From assembly GCA_031550615.1 (NCBI GenBank), contig JAVBOL010000036.1, positions 1-62,913 on the forward strand: DNA of 62,913 bases. The letters run 5' to 3'. Positions 54,460 through 62,913 of the stretch are shown in pieces; positions within the stretch are counted from its first letter, which is position 1, and every line of letters starts with the position of its first letter. The DNA comes from JAVBOW01 sp031550615 (GTDB lineage: Bacteria; Bacteroidota; Bacteroidia; Bacteroidales; Rikenellaceae). A model generated the notes under the pieces. The model did no database searches, was not told the origin of the DNA, and saw only the letters and a list, made by a program, of their open reading frames with translations. The position numbers were made by a program, and so were the translations under genes.

Positions 54460-55196
54460 TCCCCTGCCTTGACATCAAGGACGGCAACACGGTCAAAGGC
54501 ATCAACTTCGTGGGCCTGAAAACCGTTGGCGACCCGGTCGAAATGGGGCGTAAATACGCCGAGCAGGGCGCGGACGAACTGGTCTACCTCGACATCAGCG
54601 CCACCCTCGAAGGCCGAAAGACCTTCACCGACCTGGTAGAGCGCATCGCCGCACAGATCGACATCCCGTTCACCGTAGGCGGGGGCATCTCGACCCTGGA
54701 CGACGCCTCACGCCTGTTGCTGGCCGGCGCGGATAAGGTTTCCATCAACAGCGCCGCGGTGCGTGATCCGGGCCTCATTGATAGAATAGCCGCCCGCTAC
54801 GGCAACCAGTTCGTGGTCGTGGCTATCGACGCGCGGCAGGTCGACGGCATCTGGCGCGTGACAACACACGGGGGCAACAACCTGACCGACAAAGAGCTGC
54901 TCCGCTGGGCGAAAGAGGCGCAGGAGCGCGGCGCGGGCGAGATCCTGTTCACCTCGATGGACCACGACGGCACGAAAAACGGCTATCCGTGCGAGGTTTA
55001 CGCCGCGCTGGCCGACACCCTTTCCATTCCCGTGATCGCCTCGGGAGGCGCGGGCACGATCTCGCATATCGCAGAGGTGCTCACCGCCGGTAAGGCCGAC
55101 GCAGCCCTGGCCGCAAGCATTTTCCATTATAATGAAATCCCGATCCCGACCCTCAAGAAAGCGTTGGACGAAATGAATATACCGGTAAGATTATGA
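54441..55196 (+). CDS. hisF: Imidazole glycerol phosphate synthase, cyclase subunit
   Basis: 251-residue beta-alpha barrel, partner of HisH. N-terminal MLAKRIIPCLDIKDGNTVKG carries the first catalytic Asp; TSMDHDGTKNGYP carries the second near residue 175. Strong similarity to HisA in fold. Its ATG is 19 bases inside hisA; its end overlaps hisI (ATGA). Confidence 0.97.
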   Translation: MLAKRIIPCLDIKDGNTVKGINFVGLKTVGDPVEMGRKYAEQGADELVYLDISATLEGRKTFTDLVERIAAQIDIPFTVGGGISTLDDASRLLLAGADKVSINSAAVRDPGLIDRIAARYGNQFVVVAIDARQVDGIWRVTTHGGNNLTDKELLRWAKEAQERGAGEILFTSMDHDGTKNGYPCEVYAALADTLSIPVIASGGAGTISHIAEVLTAGKADAALAASIFHYNEIPIPTLKKALDEMNIPVRL

Positions 55197-55792
55197 TACG
55201 ATACGAAGAACTGGACGCCGCCAAGAACGGTGGACTCATACCCGCCATCATACAGGACGACAAGAGCTTGCAAGTGCTGATGCTGGGTTACATGAACGCC
55301 GAGGCCTACGCGAAAACCGTCGAAACGGGCCGCGTGACCTTCTGGAGCCGCACCCGCCAGACCCTCTGGACAAAGGGCGAAACGAGCGGCAACTTTATGG
55401 ACGTGGTGAGCATCGCCAAGGACTGCGACAACGACACGCTGCTGGTGAGGGTCACCCCCCACGGCCCGGTTTGCCACACGGGCGAGCAGAACTGCTTCGG
55501 CAGCGAATCCACCGAGGGGTTCATACGCCGTCTGCAGGATGTGATCGCACAGCGCCACCGCGACATGCCCGAGGGCTCCTACACCACCAAACTTTTCAAC
55601 AAGGGCGTCAATAAGATAGCCCAGAAAGTGGGCGAGGAGGCCGTGGAAACGGTGATCGACGCCGTGGCCGGAAACCGCGAGGGGATGCTCTACGAGGCCT
55701 CGGACCTGGTCTACCACCTGCTGGTGCTCCTGGAGGCGAGCGATTGCTCCATCGCCGACCTCGAAAAGGAGTTGGCCACCCGCCATAAATAG
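55193..55792 (+). CDS. hisIE: Bifunctional phosphoribosyl-AMP cyclohydrolase / phosphoribosyl-ATP pyrophosphatase
   Basis: 199-residue fusion catalysing the second and third steps. The HisI half (1-110) has LMLGYMNAEAYAKT, VTFWSRTRQTLWTKGETSGN and the zinc motif near CDNDTLLVRVTP and VCHTGEQNCF. The HisE half (about 115-199) has GVNKIAQKVGEEAVETVIDA. This is the last gene of the operon, which therefore holds every histidine-specific step. Confidence 0.96.
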   Translation: MIRYEELDAAKNGGLIPAIIQDDKSLQVLMLGYMNAEAYAKTVETGRVTFWSRTRQTLWTKGETSGNFMDVVSIAKDCDNDTLLVRVTPHGPVCHTGEQNCFGSESTEGFIRRLQDVIAQRHRDMPEGSYTTKLFNKGVNKIAQKVGEEAVETVIDAVAGNREGMLYEASDLVYHLLVLLEASDCSIADLEKELATRHK

Positions 55793-55813
55793 CCGGTTTT
55801 CCACAAAAAATCC

Positions 55814-55821
55814 TATCTTTG
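55814..55821 (+). promoter_or_regulatory. -7 promoter element of pdxA
   Basis: TATCTTTG, 23 bases before the pdxA ATG, in the 52-base gap after hisIE. Confidence 0.6.
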
Positions 55822-55844
55822 TGGATTAATATACCCACCAGAAA

Positions 55845-56927
55845 ATGAGCGACGCAAAGATAAGAGTAGCGATAACGCAAGGCGACATAAACGGCATCGG
55901 GCCCGAAGTAATCATTAAAACCCTGATAGACAATCGGATGAGCGAGTTATGCATCCCGATCGTCTACGGTTCGCCCAAGGCTTTCGCCGAGTATCGCAAA
56001 GCGGTCGCCGGAGCGGAAAACTTCAACTTCACCATCATATCCTCAGCCCGCGAGGCGCGCCGGGGGCGCATCAACCTCATTAACTGCGGCGACGTGCAGC
56101 CTGAACCGGGCAAGCAGACCGCCGAAGCCGGCGCCGCAGCCGTAGAGGCCCTCAAACGCGCCGTCGCCGACATAAAGGCGGGTGCCGTGGACGCTATGGT
56201 AACCGCCCCGATCAACAAGGAAAACGTGCAGGGCGAGGCGTTCAACTTCACCGGCCACACCGAGTTCCTGGCCGCCGAGTTCGGCGGGGAACCCCTGATG
56301 ATAATGGCCAGCGAATTGATGCGCGTAGGCCTGGTGACGATCCATATGCCCGTTTCGCAGGTCAGCGCCCAGATCACCAAAGCAAAAATAGTCGAGCGCC
56401 TCGGCCAGTTGCGCCGTTCGCTGATCGAGGATTTCGGGGTGGTCGAGCCGCGCATCGCCGTGATGGCGCTCAACCCCCACGCGGGCGACGGCGGCATGCT
56501 CGGCACGGAAGAGAAAGAGATAATAGCCCCGGCCATCGCCGAGGCGATAGATAAAAAGATACTCGCTTTCGGTCCCATGGCCGCCGACGGGCTCTTCGCC
56601 TCGGGCGGCTACCGCCGTTACGACGCCATACTGGCCATGTACCACGACCAGGGCCTGGCCCCCTTCAAGGCGCTCTCGCCCGAGGGGGTCAACGTGACCG
56701 CGTCGCTCAAAGTGGTGCGCACCAGCCCCGACCACGGCGTGGCCTACGACATCGCGGGGCACGGCATCGCCGACCCTTCGTCGATGCGCTCGGCGCTCTA
56801 CATGGCGCTCGACATACACCGCGCACGCGCACGCTGGGCCGAAATGAGCCGCAACCCCCTGAAACGCTTCGAGCGCGAAAGGGGTGCCGACGTGTCGGTA
56901 AAAGACCTTCCACAGGCAGACGAATAA
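55845..56927 (+). CDS. pdxA: 4-hydroxythreonine-4-phosphate dehydrogenase
   Basis: 360-residue NAD-dependent, metal-containing enzyme of the DXP-dependent vitamin B6 pathway. Motifs: ITQGDINGIGPEVIIKT at residues 7-23, TAPINKENVQGEAFNFTGHT near 120, and AMYHDQGLAPFKAL near 265, which include metal-ligand His residues. It has its own promoter and ends nine bases before thrS. A PdxA2-type enzyme acting on other hydroxyacids is the alternative. Confidence 0.95.
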   Translation: MSDAKIRVAITQGDINGIGPEVIIKTLIDNRMSELCIPIVYGSPKAFAEYRKAVAGAENFNFTIISSAREARRGRINLINCGDVQPEPGKQTAEAGAAAVEALKRAVADIKAGAVDAMVTAPINKENVQGEAFNFTGHTEFLAAEFGGEPLMIMASELMRVGLVTIHMPVSQVSAQITKAKIVERLGQLRRSLIEDFGVVEPRIAVMALNPHAGDGGMLGTEEKEIIAPAIAEAIDKKILAFGPMAADGLFASGGYRRYDAILAMYHDQGLAPFKALSPEGVNVTASLKVVRTSPDHGVAYDIAGHGIADPSSMRSALYMALDIHRARARWAEMSRNPLKRFERERGADVSVKDLPQADE

Positions 56928-56936
56928 AACCACAAT

Positions 56937-58871
56937 ATGATCAAGATCACATTCCCCGACGGCAGCGTTCGGGATTACGAAAAAGGCATCACCCCGATGC
57001 AGATCGCCGAGGGCATCTCGCCCCGCCTGGCGCAGGAAGTCCTCTCGGCGACCGTAAACGGCACGGTGCAGGATCTCACCCGCCCCATCGACGCGGACGC
57101 TACCCTGCGCCTACACAAATTCGACGATCCTGAGGGTAAACAAACCTTCTGGCACACCTCCTCGCACCTGATGGCCGAGGCGCTGCAGGAGCTCTACCCC
57201 GGCATCAAATTCGGCATAGGCCCCTCCATCGAGAGCGGTTTTTATTACGACGTGGACTCGCCGACCCCCATCACGGAGGGCGACCTGGCGGCGATAGAGA
57301 AGCGCATGCTGGAACTCGCCTCGACCAAAGAACCGGTCGTAAGGCGCGAGATCAGCAAAGCCGAGGCGATGGCGACCTACACCGCCAAGGGCGACGAATA
57401 TAAGGTGGAGCTGCTCGAAGGCCTCGAAGACGGCACGATCAGTTTCTACACTAACGGGAGCTTCACGGACCTTTGCCGTGGCCCGCATCTGCCCAACACC
57501 AGCTACATCAAAGCGGTGAAACTGACCGCCGTGGCCGGGGCCTACTGGCGCGGCAACGAGAAGAACAAGATGCTCACGCGCATCTACGGCATCACCTTCC
57601 CGAAGAAATCGATGCTTGAGGAGTACCTGGTGCTGATGGAGGAGGCCAAAAAGCGCGACCACCGCAAACTGGGACGCGAACTGGAGCTCTTCGCATTCTC
57701 GCAGCGCGTAGGCCAGGGATTGCCCCTGTGGCTGCCCAAGGGCGCGGCGCTGCGTGAGAGGCTCGAAAACTTCCTGCGCAACGTGCAGAAACGCCACGGC
57801 TACCTGCAGGTCATCACCCCGCATATCGGCAACAAAGAGTTGTACGTCACCTCGGGTCACTATGCCAAATACGGAAAGGACTCTTTCCAGCCGATACATA
57901 CCCCCGAGGAGGGCGAGGAGTACCTGCTCAAACCGATGAACTGCCCTCACCACTGCGAGATCTACCGCACCAAGCCGCGCTCGTATCGCGATTTGCCCCT
58001 GCGCCTGGCTGAATTCGGCACCGTTTACCGCTACGAAATGAGCGGCGAGCTGCACGGGCTGACGCGTGTTCGCGGATTCACGCAGGATGACGCGCACCTC
58101 TTCTGCCGCCCAGACCAGATCAAAGAGGAGTTCATCAAGGTGATCGACATCGTGCTCTACATCTTCCGCACGCTCAAGTTCGAGGATTTCACAGCCCAGA
58201 TCTCGCTGCGCGACCCTTCTAACCGCGAAAAGTATATCGGTTCGGACGAGAACTGGAACAAAGCGGAAAGCGCGATCATCGAGGCGGCGGCAGAAAAAGG
58301 TCTTTCGACGGTCGTGGAGCTGGGCGAAGCAGCATTCTACGGCCCCAAACTCGACTTCATGGTCAAGGACGCCTTAGGGCGCAAATGGCAGCTGGGCACG
58401 ATCCAGGTCGACTACAACCTGCCCGAGAGGTTCGATCTCACGTACACCGGGGCCGACGACCAGCAGCACCGTCCGGTGATGATACACCGCGCGCCATTCG
58501 GCTCGATGGAGCGTTTCGTTGCCGTTCTGCTGGAGCATACCGCCGGAAAATTCCCGCTTTGGCTCTCCCCGCAGCAGGTCGCCATACTGCCGATCAGCGA
58601 AAAATTCAACGATTACGCGAAAAATGTTTCAAATTTCCTGAATAATCACGATATTCGCAGCGAGGTGGATGACCGTAACGAGAAAATCGGTCGCAAGATA
58701 CGCGATACCGAGCTCCAGCGCATCCCCCTTATGCTGATCGTGGGCGAAAAGGAAGAGGCCGAAGGCCTGGTTTCGCTGCGTGTGCAGGGCGAAGGCGACA
58801 AAGGCAGCATGACTGGCGAGGAATTTGCAGCGTACGTGCGTGGCCGCATCGCCGAAGAGACGGCAGAATAG
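56937..58871 (+). CDS. thrS: Threonyl-tRNA synthetase
   Basis: 644-residue class II synthetase. A TGS domain (1-62) is followed by the editing domain with HTSSHLMAEAL and the catalytic core. The zinc Cys is in MNCPHHCEIY near residue 335; motif 2 is YRYEMSGELHGLTRVRGFTQ; motif 3 ends in GSMERFVAVLLEH. A C-terminal anticodon-binding domain completes it. No upstream leader peptide or operator could be recognised in the nine-base gap after pdxA. infC follows after 35 bases. Confidence 0.97.
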   Translation: MIKITFPDGSVRDYEKGITPMQIAEGISPRLAQEVLSATVNGTVQDLTRPIDADATLRLHKFDDPEGKQTFWHTSSHLMAEALQELYPGIKFGIGPSIESGFYYDVDSPTPITEGDLAAIEKRMLELASTKEPVVRREISKAEAMATYTAKGDEYKVELLEGLEDGTISFYTNGSFTDLCRGPHLPNTSYIKAVKLTAVAGAYWRGNEKNKMLTRIYGITFPKKSMLEEYLVLMEEAKKRDHRKLGRELELFAFSQRVGQGLPLWLPKGAALRERLENFLRNVQKRHGYLQVITPHIGNKELYVTSGHYAKYGKDSFQPIHTPEEGEEYLLKPMNCPHHCEIYRTKPRSYRDLPLRLAEFGTVYRYEMSGELHGLTRVRGFTQDDAHLFCRPDQIKEEFIKVIDIVLYIFRTLKFEDFTAQISLRDPSNREKYIGSDENWNKAESAIIEAAAEKGLSTVVELGEAAFYGPKLDFMVKDALGRKWQLGTIQVDYNLPERFDLTYTGADDQQHRPVMIHRAPFGSMERFVAVLLEHTAGKFPLWLSPQQVAILPISEKFNDYAKNVSNFLNNHDIRSEVDDRNEKIGRKIRDTELQRIPLMLIVGEKEEAEGLVSLRVQGEGDKGSMTGEEFAAYVRGRIAEETAE

Positions 58872-58906
58872 AGAGAATTAACCAACCATAGGAGGACAAA
58901 ACTATA

Positions 58907-59476
58907 ATTACACCTAAGCCAAGACCGGCGTTCAACCCCAATCGCGGGCGTCGTCCGGAGAAAGAGAATCCGCACCGCATAAACAACGAGATCACAGCCC
59001 CGATGGTGCGTCTGGTGGGCGACAATATCGAAGCGCCGATGGTCGTGTCGCTTCGCGAGGCACTGCGCATGGCCGACGAAATGGAGTTGGACCTTGCCGA
59101 AATCTCCCCCAAGGCCGATCCCCCCGTCTGCCGCATCGTTGACTACCAGAAATTCCTCTACCAGCAGAAAAAGAAGGAAAAAGAGCTCAAGGCCAAGGCC
59201 CAGAAAGTGGTTATCAAAGAGATACGCTTCGGTCCCCAGACCGACGACCACGACTACAACTTCAAGCTCAAGCACGCCGAAGGTTTTCTGAAAGAGGGCT
59301 CTAAGGTAAAGGCTTACGTCTTCTTCCGTGGCCGCTCGATAGTCTTCAAGGAGCAGGGCGAGATCCTGCTGCTGCGTTTCGCCACTGACCTGGAAGAACT
59401 GGCCAAAGTAGAGGCTCTGCCCAAACTCGAAGGCAAGAGGATGAATATGATCCTCGCGCCCAAGGTGAAGAAATAG
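58907..59476 (+). CDS. infC: Translation initiation factor IF-3, starting at ATT
   Basis: 189 residues if translation starts at ATT 58907. The family core (HRINNEITAPMVRLVGDN) begins about 23 residues in, so a start at the first in-frame ATG (59000) or at GTG 59003 would cut into it. There is no in-frame ATG, GTG or TTG between the upstream TAG (58889-58891) and the core that would serve. AGGAGG at 58890-58895 is the clearest Shine-Dalgarno of the window. An AUU start is known for infC in other bacteria, where IF-3 discriminates against it and so limits its own synthesis. ATA 58904 is a less likely start. Confidence 0.9.
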   Translation: MTPKPRPAFNPNRGRRPEKENPHRINNEITAPMVRLVGDNIEAPMVVSLREALRMADEMELDLAEISPKADPPVCRIVDYQKFLYQQKKKEKELKAKAQKVVIKEIRFGPQTDDHDYNFKLKHAEGFLKEGSKVKAYVFFRGRSIVFKEQGEILLLRFATDLEELAKVEALPKLEGKRMNMILAPKVKK

Positions 59477-59489
59477 GTAATACGATAAT

Positions 59490-59525
59490 GGGAGCGCCCT
59501 GCATTTGAACATGCAGGGCGCTCCC
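59490..59525 (+). terminator. Hairpin after infC
   Basis: 15-bp perfect stem (59490-59504 with 59511-59525), six-base loop, between convergent genes; no T run. Confidence 0.65.
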
Positions 59526-59535
59526 GTTTATACGG

Positions 59536-62282
59536 TTAAGTCTTCCCTGTGTTTATCCCTAATTGGAATGAAACCAGGAAATAAGAAGAATAGGCCCTGC
59601 TCCAGCGCGAATAGACATGGTCAGCGTACAATTGGGACGTGTAACGCTCATTGCGGTCAAGGACGTCATAAGCGCTGAACATCAGCCGTCCGTTACGGTT
59701 CTTGAAAAGGAAGCACCCTACCGAAAGGTTCAACAGATGGCTGTCCTGGTTAAATGCCGCGCTGGCCGAATTGCGGGAAATATCGAGGCGGTATTCGGCA
59801 TTGGAGGTCAACCAGCCAATATCCCAGCGCACCTGGGCGGACAAGAGTCCGTAAACCATATTTTCCCATTCGCCAGACTCGACGGTGTAATTCTTAACCC
59901 CGGTTTCACCATTTGCCAAAAACTTGAACTTTTCAGAAAAGTTACTTGCCAGGTTGGCCTTGAGCGAGGGGTTATGTATCTGCATGCGCACCACGCTCTG
60001 CTCTATACCTGTCTGGGGATTGGAGTAGTTGTAGCTCATGGATATCCCGAATTTGCTTCGCAGCGGCACGATATAGCTCTCCATTCCGGCATTCAGGCTA
60101 ACGTCGACCGACGTGCCGGCATTGGCGTATGTTATCAGGGTCGAGCCCTTTGGGGCCGTATAATCATATTCGGGCAGGTAGGTCTGCTCGGAGAAGTAAT
60201 TCCTTCTGGAAACGATCTGCTGGTCATTGAGAGTCGCCGTGAGGTCTGCGTTCCAATACCTCTCTCCTTTGCGTGTATTATAGTTGGCGCCGAATGTGCC
60301 TCTCCCGGCCAATTTGAGGTCGGGATTGCCCCCGCGCAGGTTGAACACGTCGCTAACATTGAGTTTATCGGCGAACATCTCCAAATTGGGCGTGGTCCTG
60401 GTGTAGCCCCCACGTATGGAAAAGCCACTTGCGGAAGACCTCTTGTTAAAATGAAAGTTCGCACTCAGGTAATCGAACTTGCGGTGGCGGCTCTCCTGTT
60501 GCGGATAGCGGTCCTGATCGCGCATATCTGTCCTGTTGCCGTGTAAGTTCACGAAGAACATATTACCACCCGGGCCCGAATTATACGAATATTTAACCCC
60601 AATGGACTGTTTGAGATTATTTATGGTTTCATAGCGCGACTCGGTCAGGTCCTGCTCTTCGAGCAGCAGGTTGTAGGCATAGATGTCATTTTTACTGTCC
60701 TCGTAATTGACCCTGTACATAAGATCCACAGAGCCATTCTTCGACACTTTGTGAATATAAGTGATATCGGTATCGGTACTGAATTGCCTTTGATCGCCGT
60801 CGGCCGTTATGACCTTATCCGAAACGGCGGTGTTATCCTCGCGGAATGAGTCAGTATCGCCTGAAGTATACATCGCAGAGGAGAATATGCGAACACTCTT
60901 ACCTTTACCTATGGACTTTGTAAACAACAGCGAAGGCCTGAGGTTCAATCCGCGGGAATCATTATGCCTGTCGCTTAAATTACTGTTTATAAACTCATCG
61001 CCGGCGCTTATGTGCGAATTGCCGGCGGCATCTGATGTCCGGTCGGAAAAACTGGCACTTAGGCCCGCTTTAAAATTGGTGTGGCGTTTAAGTATCTCAT
61101 ACCGTCCATTAAACCTGTGTGTGTGTGGGCCTCCGTGCCCGAGCCCAGCGTGTCGCTCTCTACCCTGCCGCTCTGGTCGGTGTACTCGCTCAGGGAGCTG
61201 CTCCAACTCTTCGCACGGGCGAAGGCGTAGTCGTAGTTTAATTGGTATTTGTTCGAAGACCTGTCGCTGCCGGCATAGGACACCCCGCACGCCAGGTCGC
61301 GGTTATAGCCAGCGTCAGGCGACTGTCTGCCGCGCACTCCTGTCAGGCTGTTTCCGCCTATGGTGCGGTAATAATCACCGCCGAATATGTCGAATGCCGT
61401 ATTGTACCCGGTAATATAGACCCCGGCCTGGCGTTTCTCGCTGAAATAATTGACTTCGCCGGACAAATCGTAACGGTCGCCGGCGCCGGCTTTATCCTCC
61501 GCGAAATCAGCACCGTAAGCTGCGCTTGCCGCCATCGAGAGCATATTGTCGAATGCCCCGTAGGTAACCAGGTTGAGCACCTTGCGGCGGCGTGCCTTAT
61601 CCTCGCCGACACTGACCGCATCGCTCTGGTCGACTTCATCATAAACCTGCACCTCGGCCACACTTGTAGCCTTAACGTGTTTGAGCGCGGCGCGGGGATC
61701 TTCGCCGAATATCAGTCGGTCGTTGATATAGGTGCGCTCCACGCGTTTATCGCCGATCATAATGTCGCCAGAATCGAGGACCTGCACCCCGGGGATACGC
61801 CTGAGCACCTCGACGATGGCATCGCCACGCATGGTTTTGACCGCATTGGGCACTATTATCATCGTGTCGCCCCGCATCTTGTAAAGTTGCAGACGCGAAC
61901 GCACCACTATTTCGTCTAGTTTATTGACATCCTCACCCAGCCGGATATTGCCCAACGCTACCTTTTTAGACTGTCCGCCATTTACTGGAATAATGGCTAC
62001 GCGATAGCCCGGATGCGCGATCTCCAGACGCATTTTGGCCATGGGCATAGCGGTAATTAAAAACCGGCCATCCTTATCCGCGACAGAATTAGTCACGTAA
62101 TTATTGGCGCCCAGGTCGGGGTGGTAGTAAACATATGACACTATGGCCCCAGCCAGTGGGGCCATAGTAACCGAATCGACAACCGTACCGCTTATTTCCA
62201 TGGCATATGGATCTAAGGCAGAAAAAGCGCTTAACGGACAGGCTAACGTAAAAAAGAGTATGATCCCGAAAAGATGGCGCAT
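59536..62282 (-). pseudogene. TonB-receptor-like outer-membrane protein, split by a frameshift
   Basis: Two overlapping minus-strand open frames form one gene. The first (62282 to 61059) has a signal peptide, a carboxypeptidase-regulatory-like beta domain (MEISGTVVDSVTMAPLAGAI) and a plug-like region (AIVEVLRRIPGVQVLDSGDI). The second (61290 to 59536) supplies a barrel of repeated aromatic strands ending in SSYFLVSFQLGINTGKT. The break is at a (TG)6 tract, 61116-61127: with one TG unit fewer the reading continues HTHRFNGRYEILKR and yields about 914 residues. All later codons are intact and there are no other stops, so the damage is recent, an error, or switchable. Substrate unknown. Confidence 0.8.
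61116..61127. repeat. (TG)6 dinucleotide repeat at the frameshift
   Basis: Six TG units (CA on the coding strand) sit exactly where the two frames of the outer-membrane gene meet. Five units would restore the frame. Such tracts change length by slipped-strand mispairing. Confidence 0.75.
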
Positions 62283-62360
62283 ATATTCAAGTGGGTCAAA
62301 TTACGAACCTTATCGTTTAAGTACGGCCCACATGAGCCTCATTAACAAAAAAATGGTATG

Positions 62361-62726
62361 TTATTTAACCTTGACCGGTAAATATATGAATCCTCCATCT
62401 GCGAACTCCAGCATCACATAATAGCGCCCTCTTGCCGCAGATATCTCCATGTGGGTGTTGCCCGCCCCATGCCCCCTGGTTGGGGTAACTTTATTGCGGC
62501 GTGGCGTTATAGTATAACGATAGTCCGAAGCGTTAGGACCGGCAATTTCGATAATGATCTTTCCTTTGCCTGAAGAGATATTTCTAACTGATGTGCTGTC
62601 CGGAAGCAGATATGCCTTGGAGGTCACTATATATTTATACTTATACTCTTGCGCACCGGAAACAAATGGCAATCCCATAGTTAGCGCGGCAGACAGCAAC
62701 AATGTAACGGCAATTTTCTTTTTCAT
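62361..62726 (-). CDS. Small secreted protein of unknown function
   Basis: 121 residues. The signal peptide MKKKIAVTLLLSAALTMGLP is followed by FVSGAQEYKYKY and a mostly beta-strand region (KIIIEIAGPNASDYRYTI, YYVMLEFADGGFIYLPVKVK). I recognise no family. It lies 78 bases upstream of the outer-membrane receptor gene on the same strand, so the two may be co-transcribed. The gap 62283-62360 shows no promoter or terminator. Confidence 0.65.
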   Translation of the reverse strand: MKKKIAVTLLLSAALTMGLPFVSGAQEYKYKYIVTSKAYLLPDSTSVRNISSGKGKIIIEIAGPNASDYRYTITPRRNKVTPTRGHGAGNTHMEISAARGRYYVMLEFADGGFIYLPVKVK

Positions 62727-62770
62727 TTTTCTCGAATTTTAATAAAGTTAATATTTTTTTTCTGAAAATC

Positions 62771-62810
62771 CAAAAAAAGCAAGCGCCGCATTCTTTCGAA
62801 TGCGGCGCTT
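62771..62810 (-). terminator. Terminator of the rRNA operon
   Basis: On the minus strand a 13-bp perfect stem (62798-62810 with 62781-62793) with loop GAAA, followed by a T7 run, directly after the 5S gene. Confidence 0.85.
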
Positions 62811-62813
62811 AAA

Positions 62814-62913
<100 letters not shown>

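Noticed and set aside
59536..62282. Two separate genes for the receptor halves
   Set aside because: The first half ends and the second begins at a dinucleotide repeat, and the joined frame gives one continuous receptor-like protein; the second half has no signal peptide.

Overview
This window is a stretch of bacterial chromosome from a member of the Bacteroidota, most likely a G+C-rich gut lineage such as Alistipes/Rikenellaceae (the genus is inferred). The evidence is as follows. Recurrent TAnnTTTG -7 elements, often with a TTG/TTTG about 18-20 bases upstream, precede many genes and both tRNAs. Shine-Dalgarno sequences are almost absent. Family content is typical of the phylum: a PG0541-type protein beside an RND pump, a gldE-PPTase pair, DUF4861 with kduI/kduD, DUF1573, and an nfnAB pair. 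Coding sequence is G+C rich with short, A+T-rich promoter gaps. I see no prophage, insertion sequence, integron or CRISPR array.

Layout. 1-6.5 kb: clpB (minus, cut by the window edge), then dnaX-tyrS-asnA. 6.5-6.9 kb: a structured non-coding RNA with its own promoter and terminator, resembling 6S RNA. 6.9-9.9 kb (minus): a uronate catabolism group, kduI-kduD-DUF4861. 10.1-16.8 kb: a TetR-controlled RND efflux operon (TetR, TolC-type, adaptor, RND pump, PG0541 protein). 16.9-20 kb: metG-ilvE. 20-27.8 kb: TlpA-like redoxin and AraC regulator divergent from a sulfatase, then thioredoxin, a nucleoside-permease-like MFS protein and a large M16 peptidase. 27.9-30 kb: tRNA-Gln, a cupin, an acyltransferase and tRNA-Asn. 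30-34.8 kb: DUF1573 protein, nfnAB, an outer-membrane-type protein and a DUF2148 protein.

34.8-46.7 kb holds the division and cell-wall (dcw) cluster murE-mraY-(small membrane protein)-murD-ftsW-murG-murC-ftsQ-ftsA-ftsZ, genes mostly overlapping or separated by a few bases. It is followed by gldE and a phosphopantetheinyl transferase. 48.7-55.8 kb is a complete histidine operon, hisG-D-C-B-H-A-F-IE, preceded by a His-rich leader peptide and an attenuator. 55.8-59.5 kb carries pdxA, thrS and infC. 59.5-62.3 kb is an outer-membrane receptor-like gene (minus) split by a frameshift in a dinucleotide repeat. The window closes with a small secreted protein and the 3' part of a 5S rRNA (minus).

The most interesting signals are: (1) an in-frame TAG at codon 6 of the essential gene ftsA with no usable start before its nucleotide-binding motif; (2) a complete transcription attenuator for the his operon, with a four-His leader peptide and alternative RNA pairings; (3) an A9 slippery tract in dnaX with early stops in both shifted frames, predicting a short gamma-type product; (4) a (TG)6 tract where the outer-membrane receptor gene is out of frame, a candidate phase-variation switch; (5) infC starting at ATT behind a rare strong Shine-Dalgarno; and (6) the 6S-like RNA.
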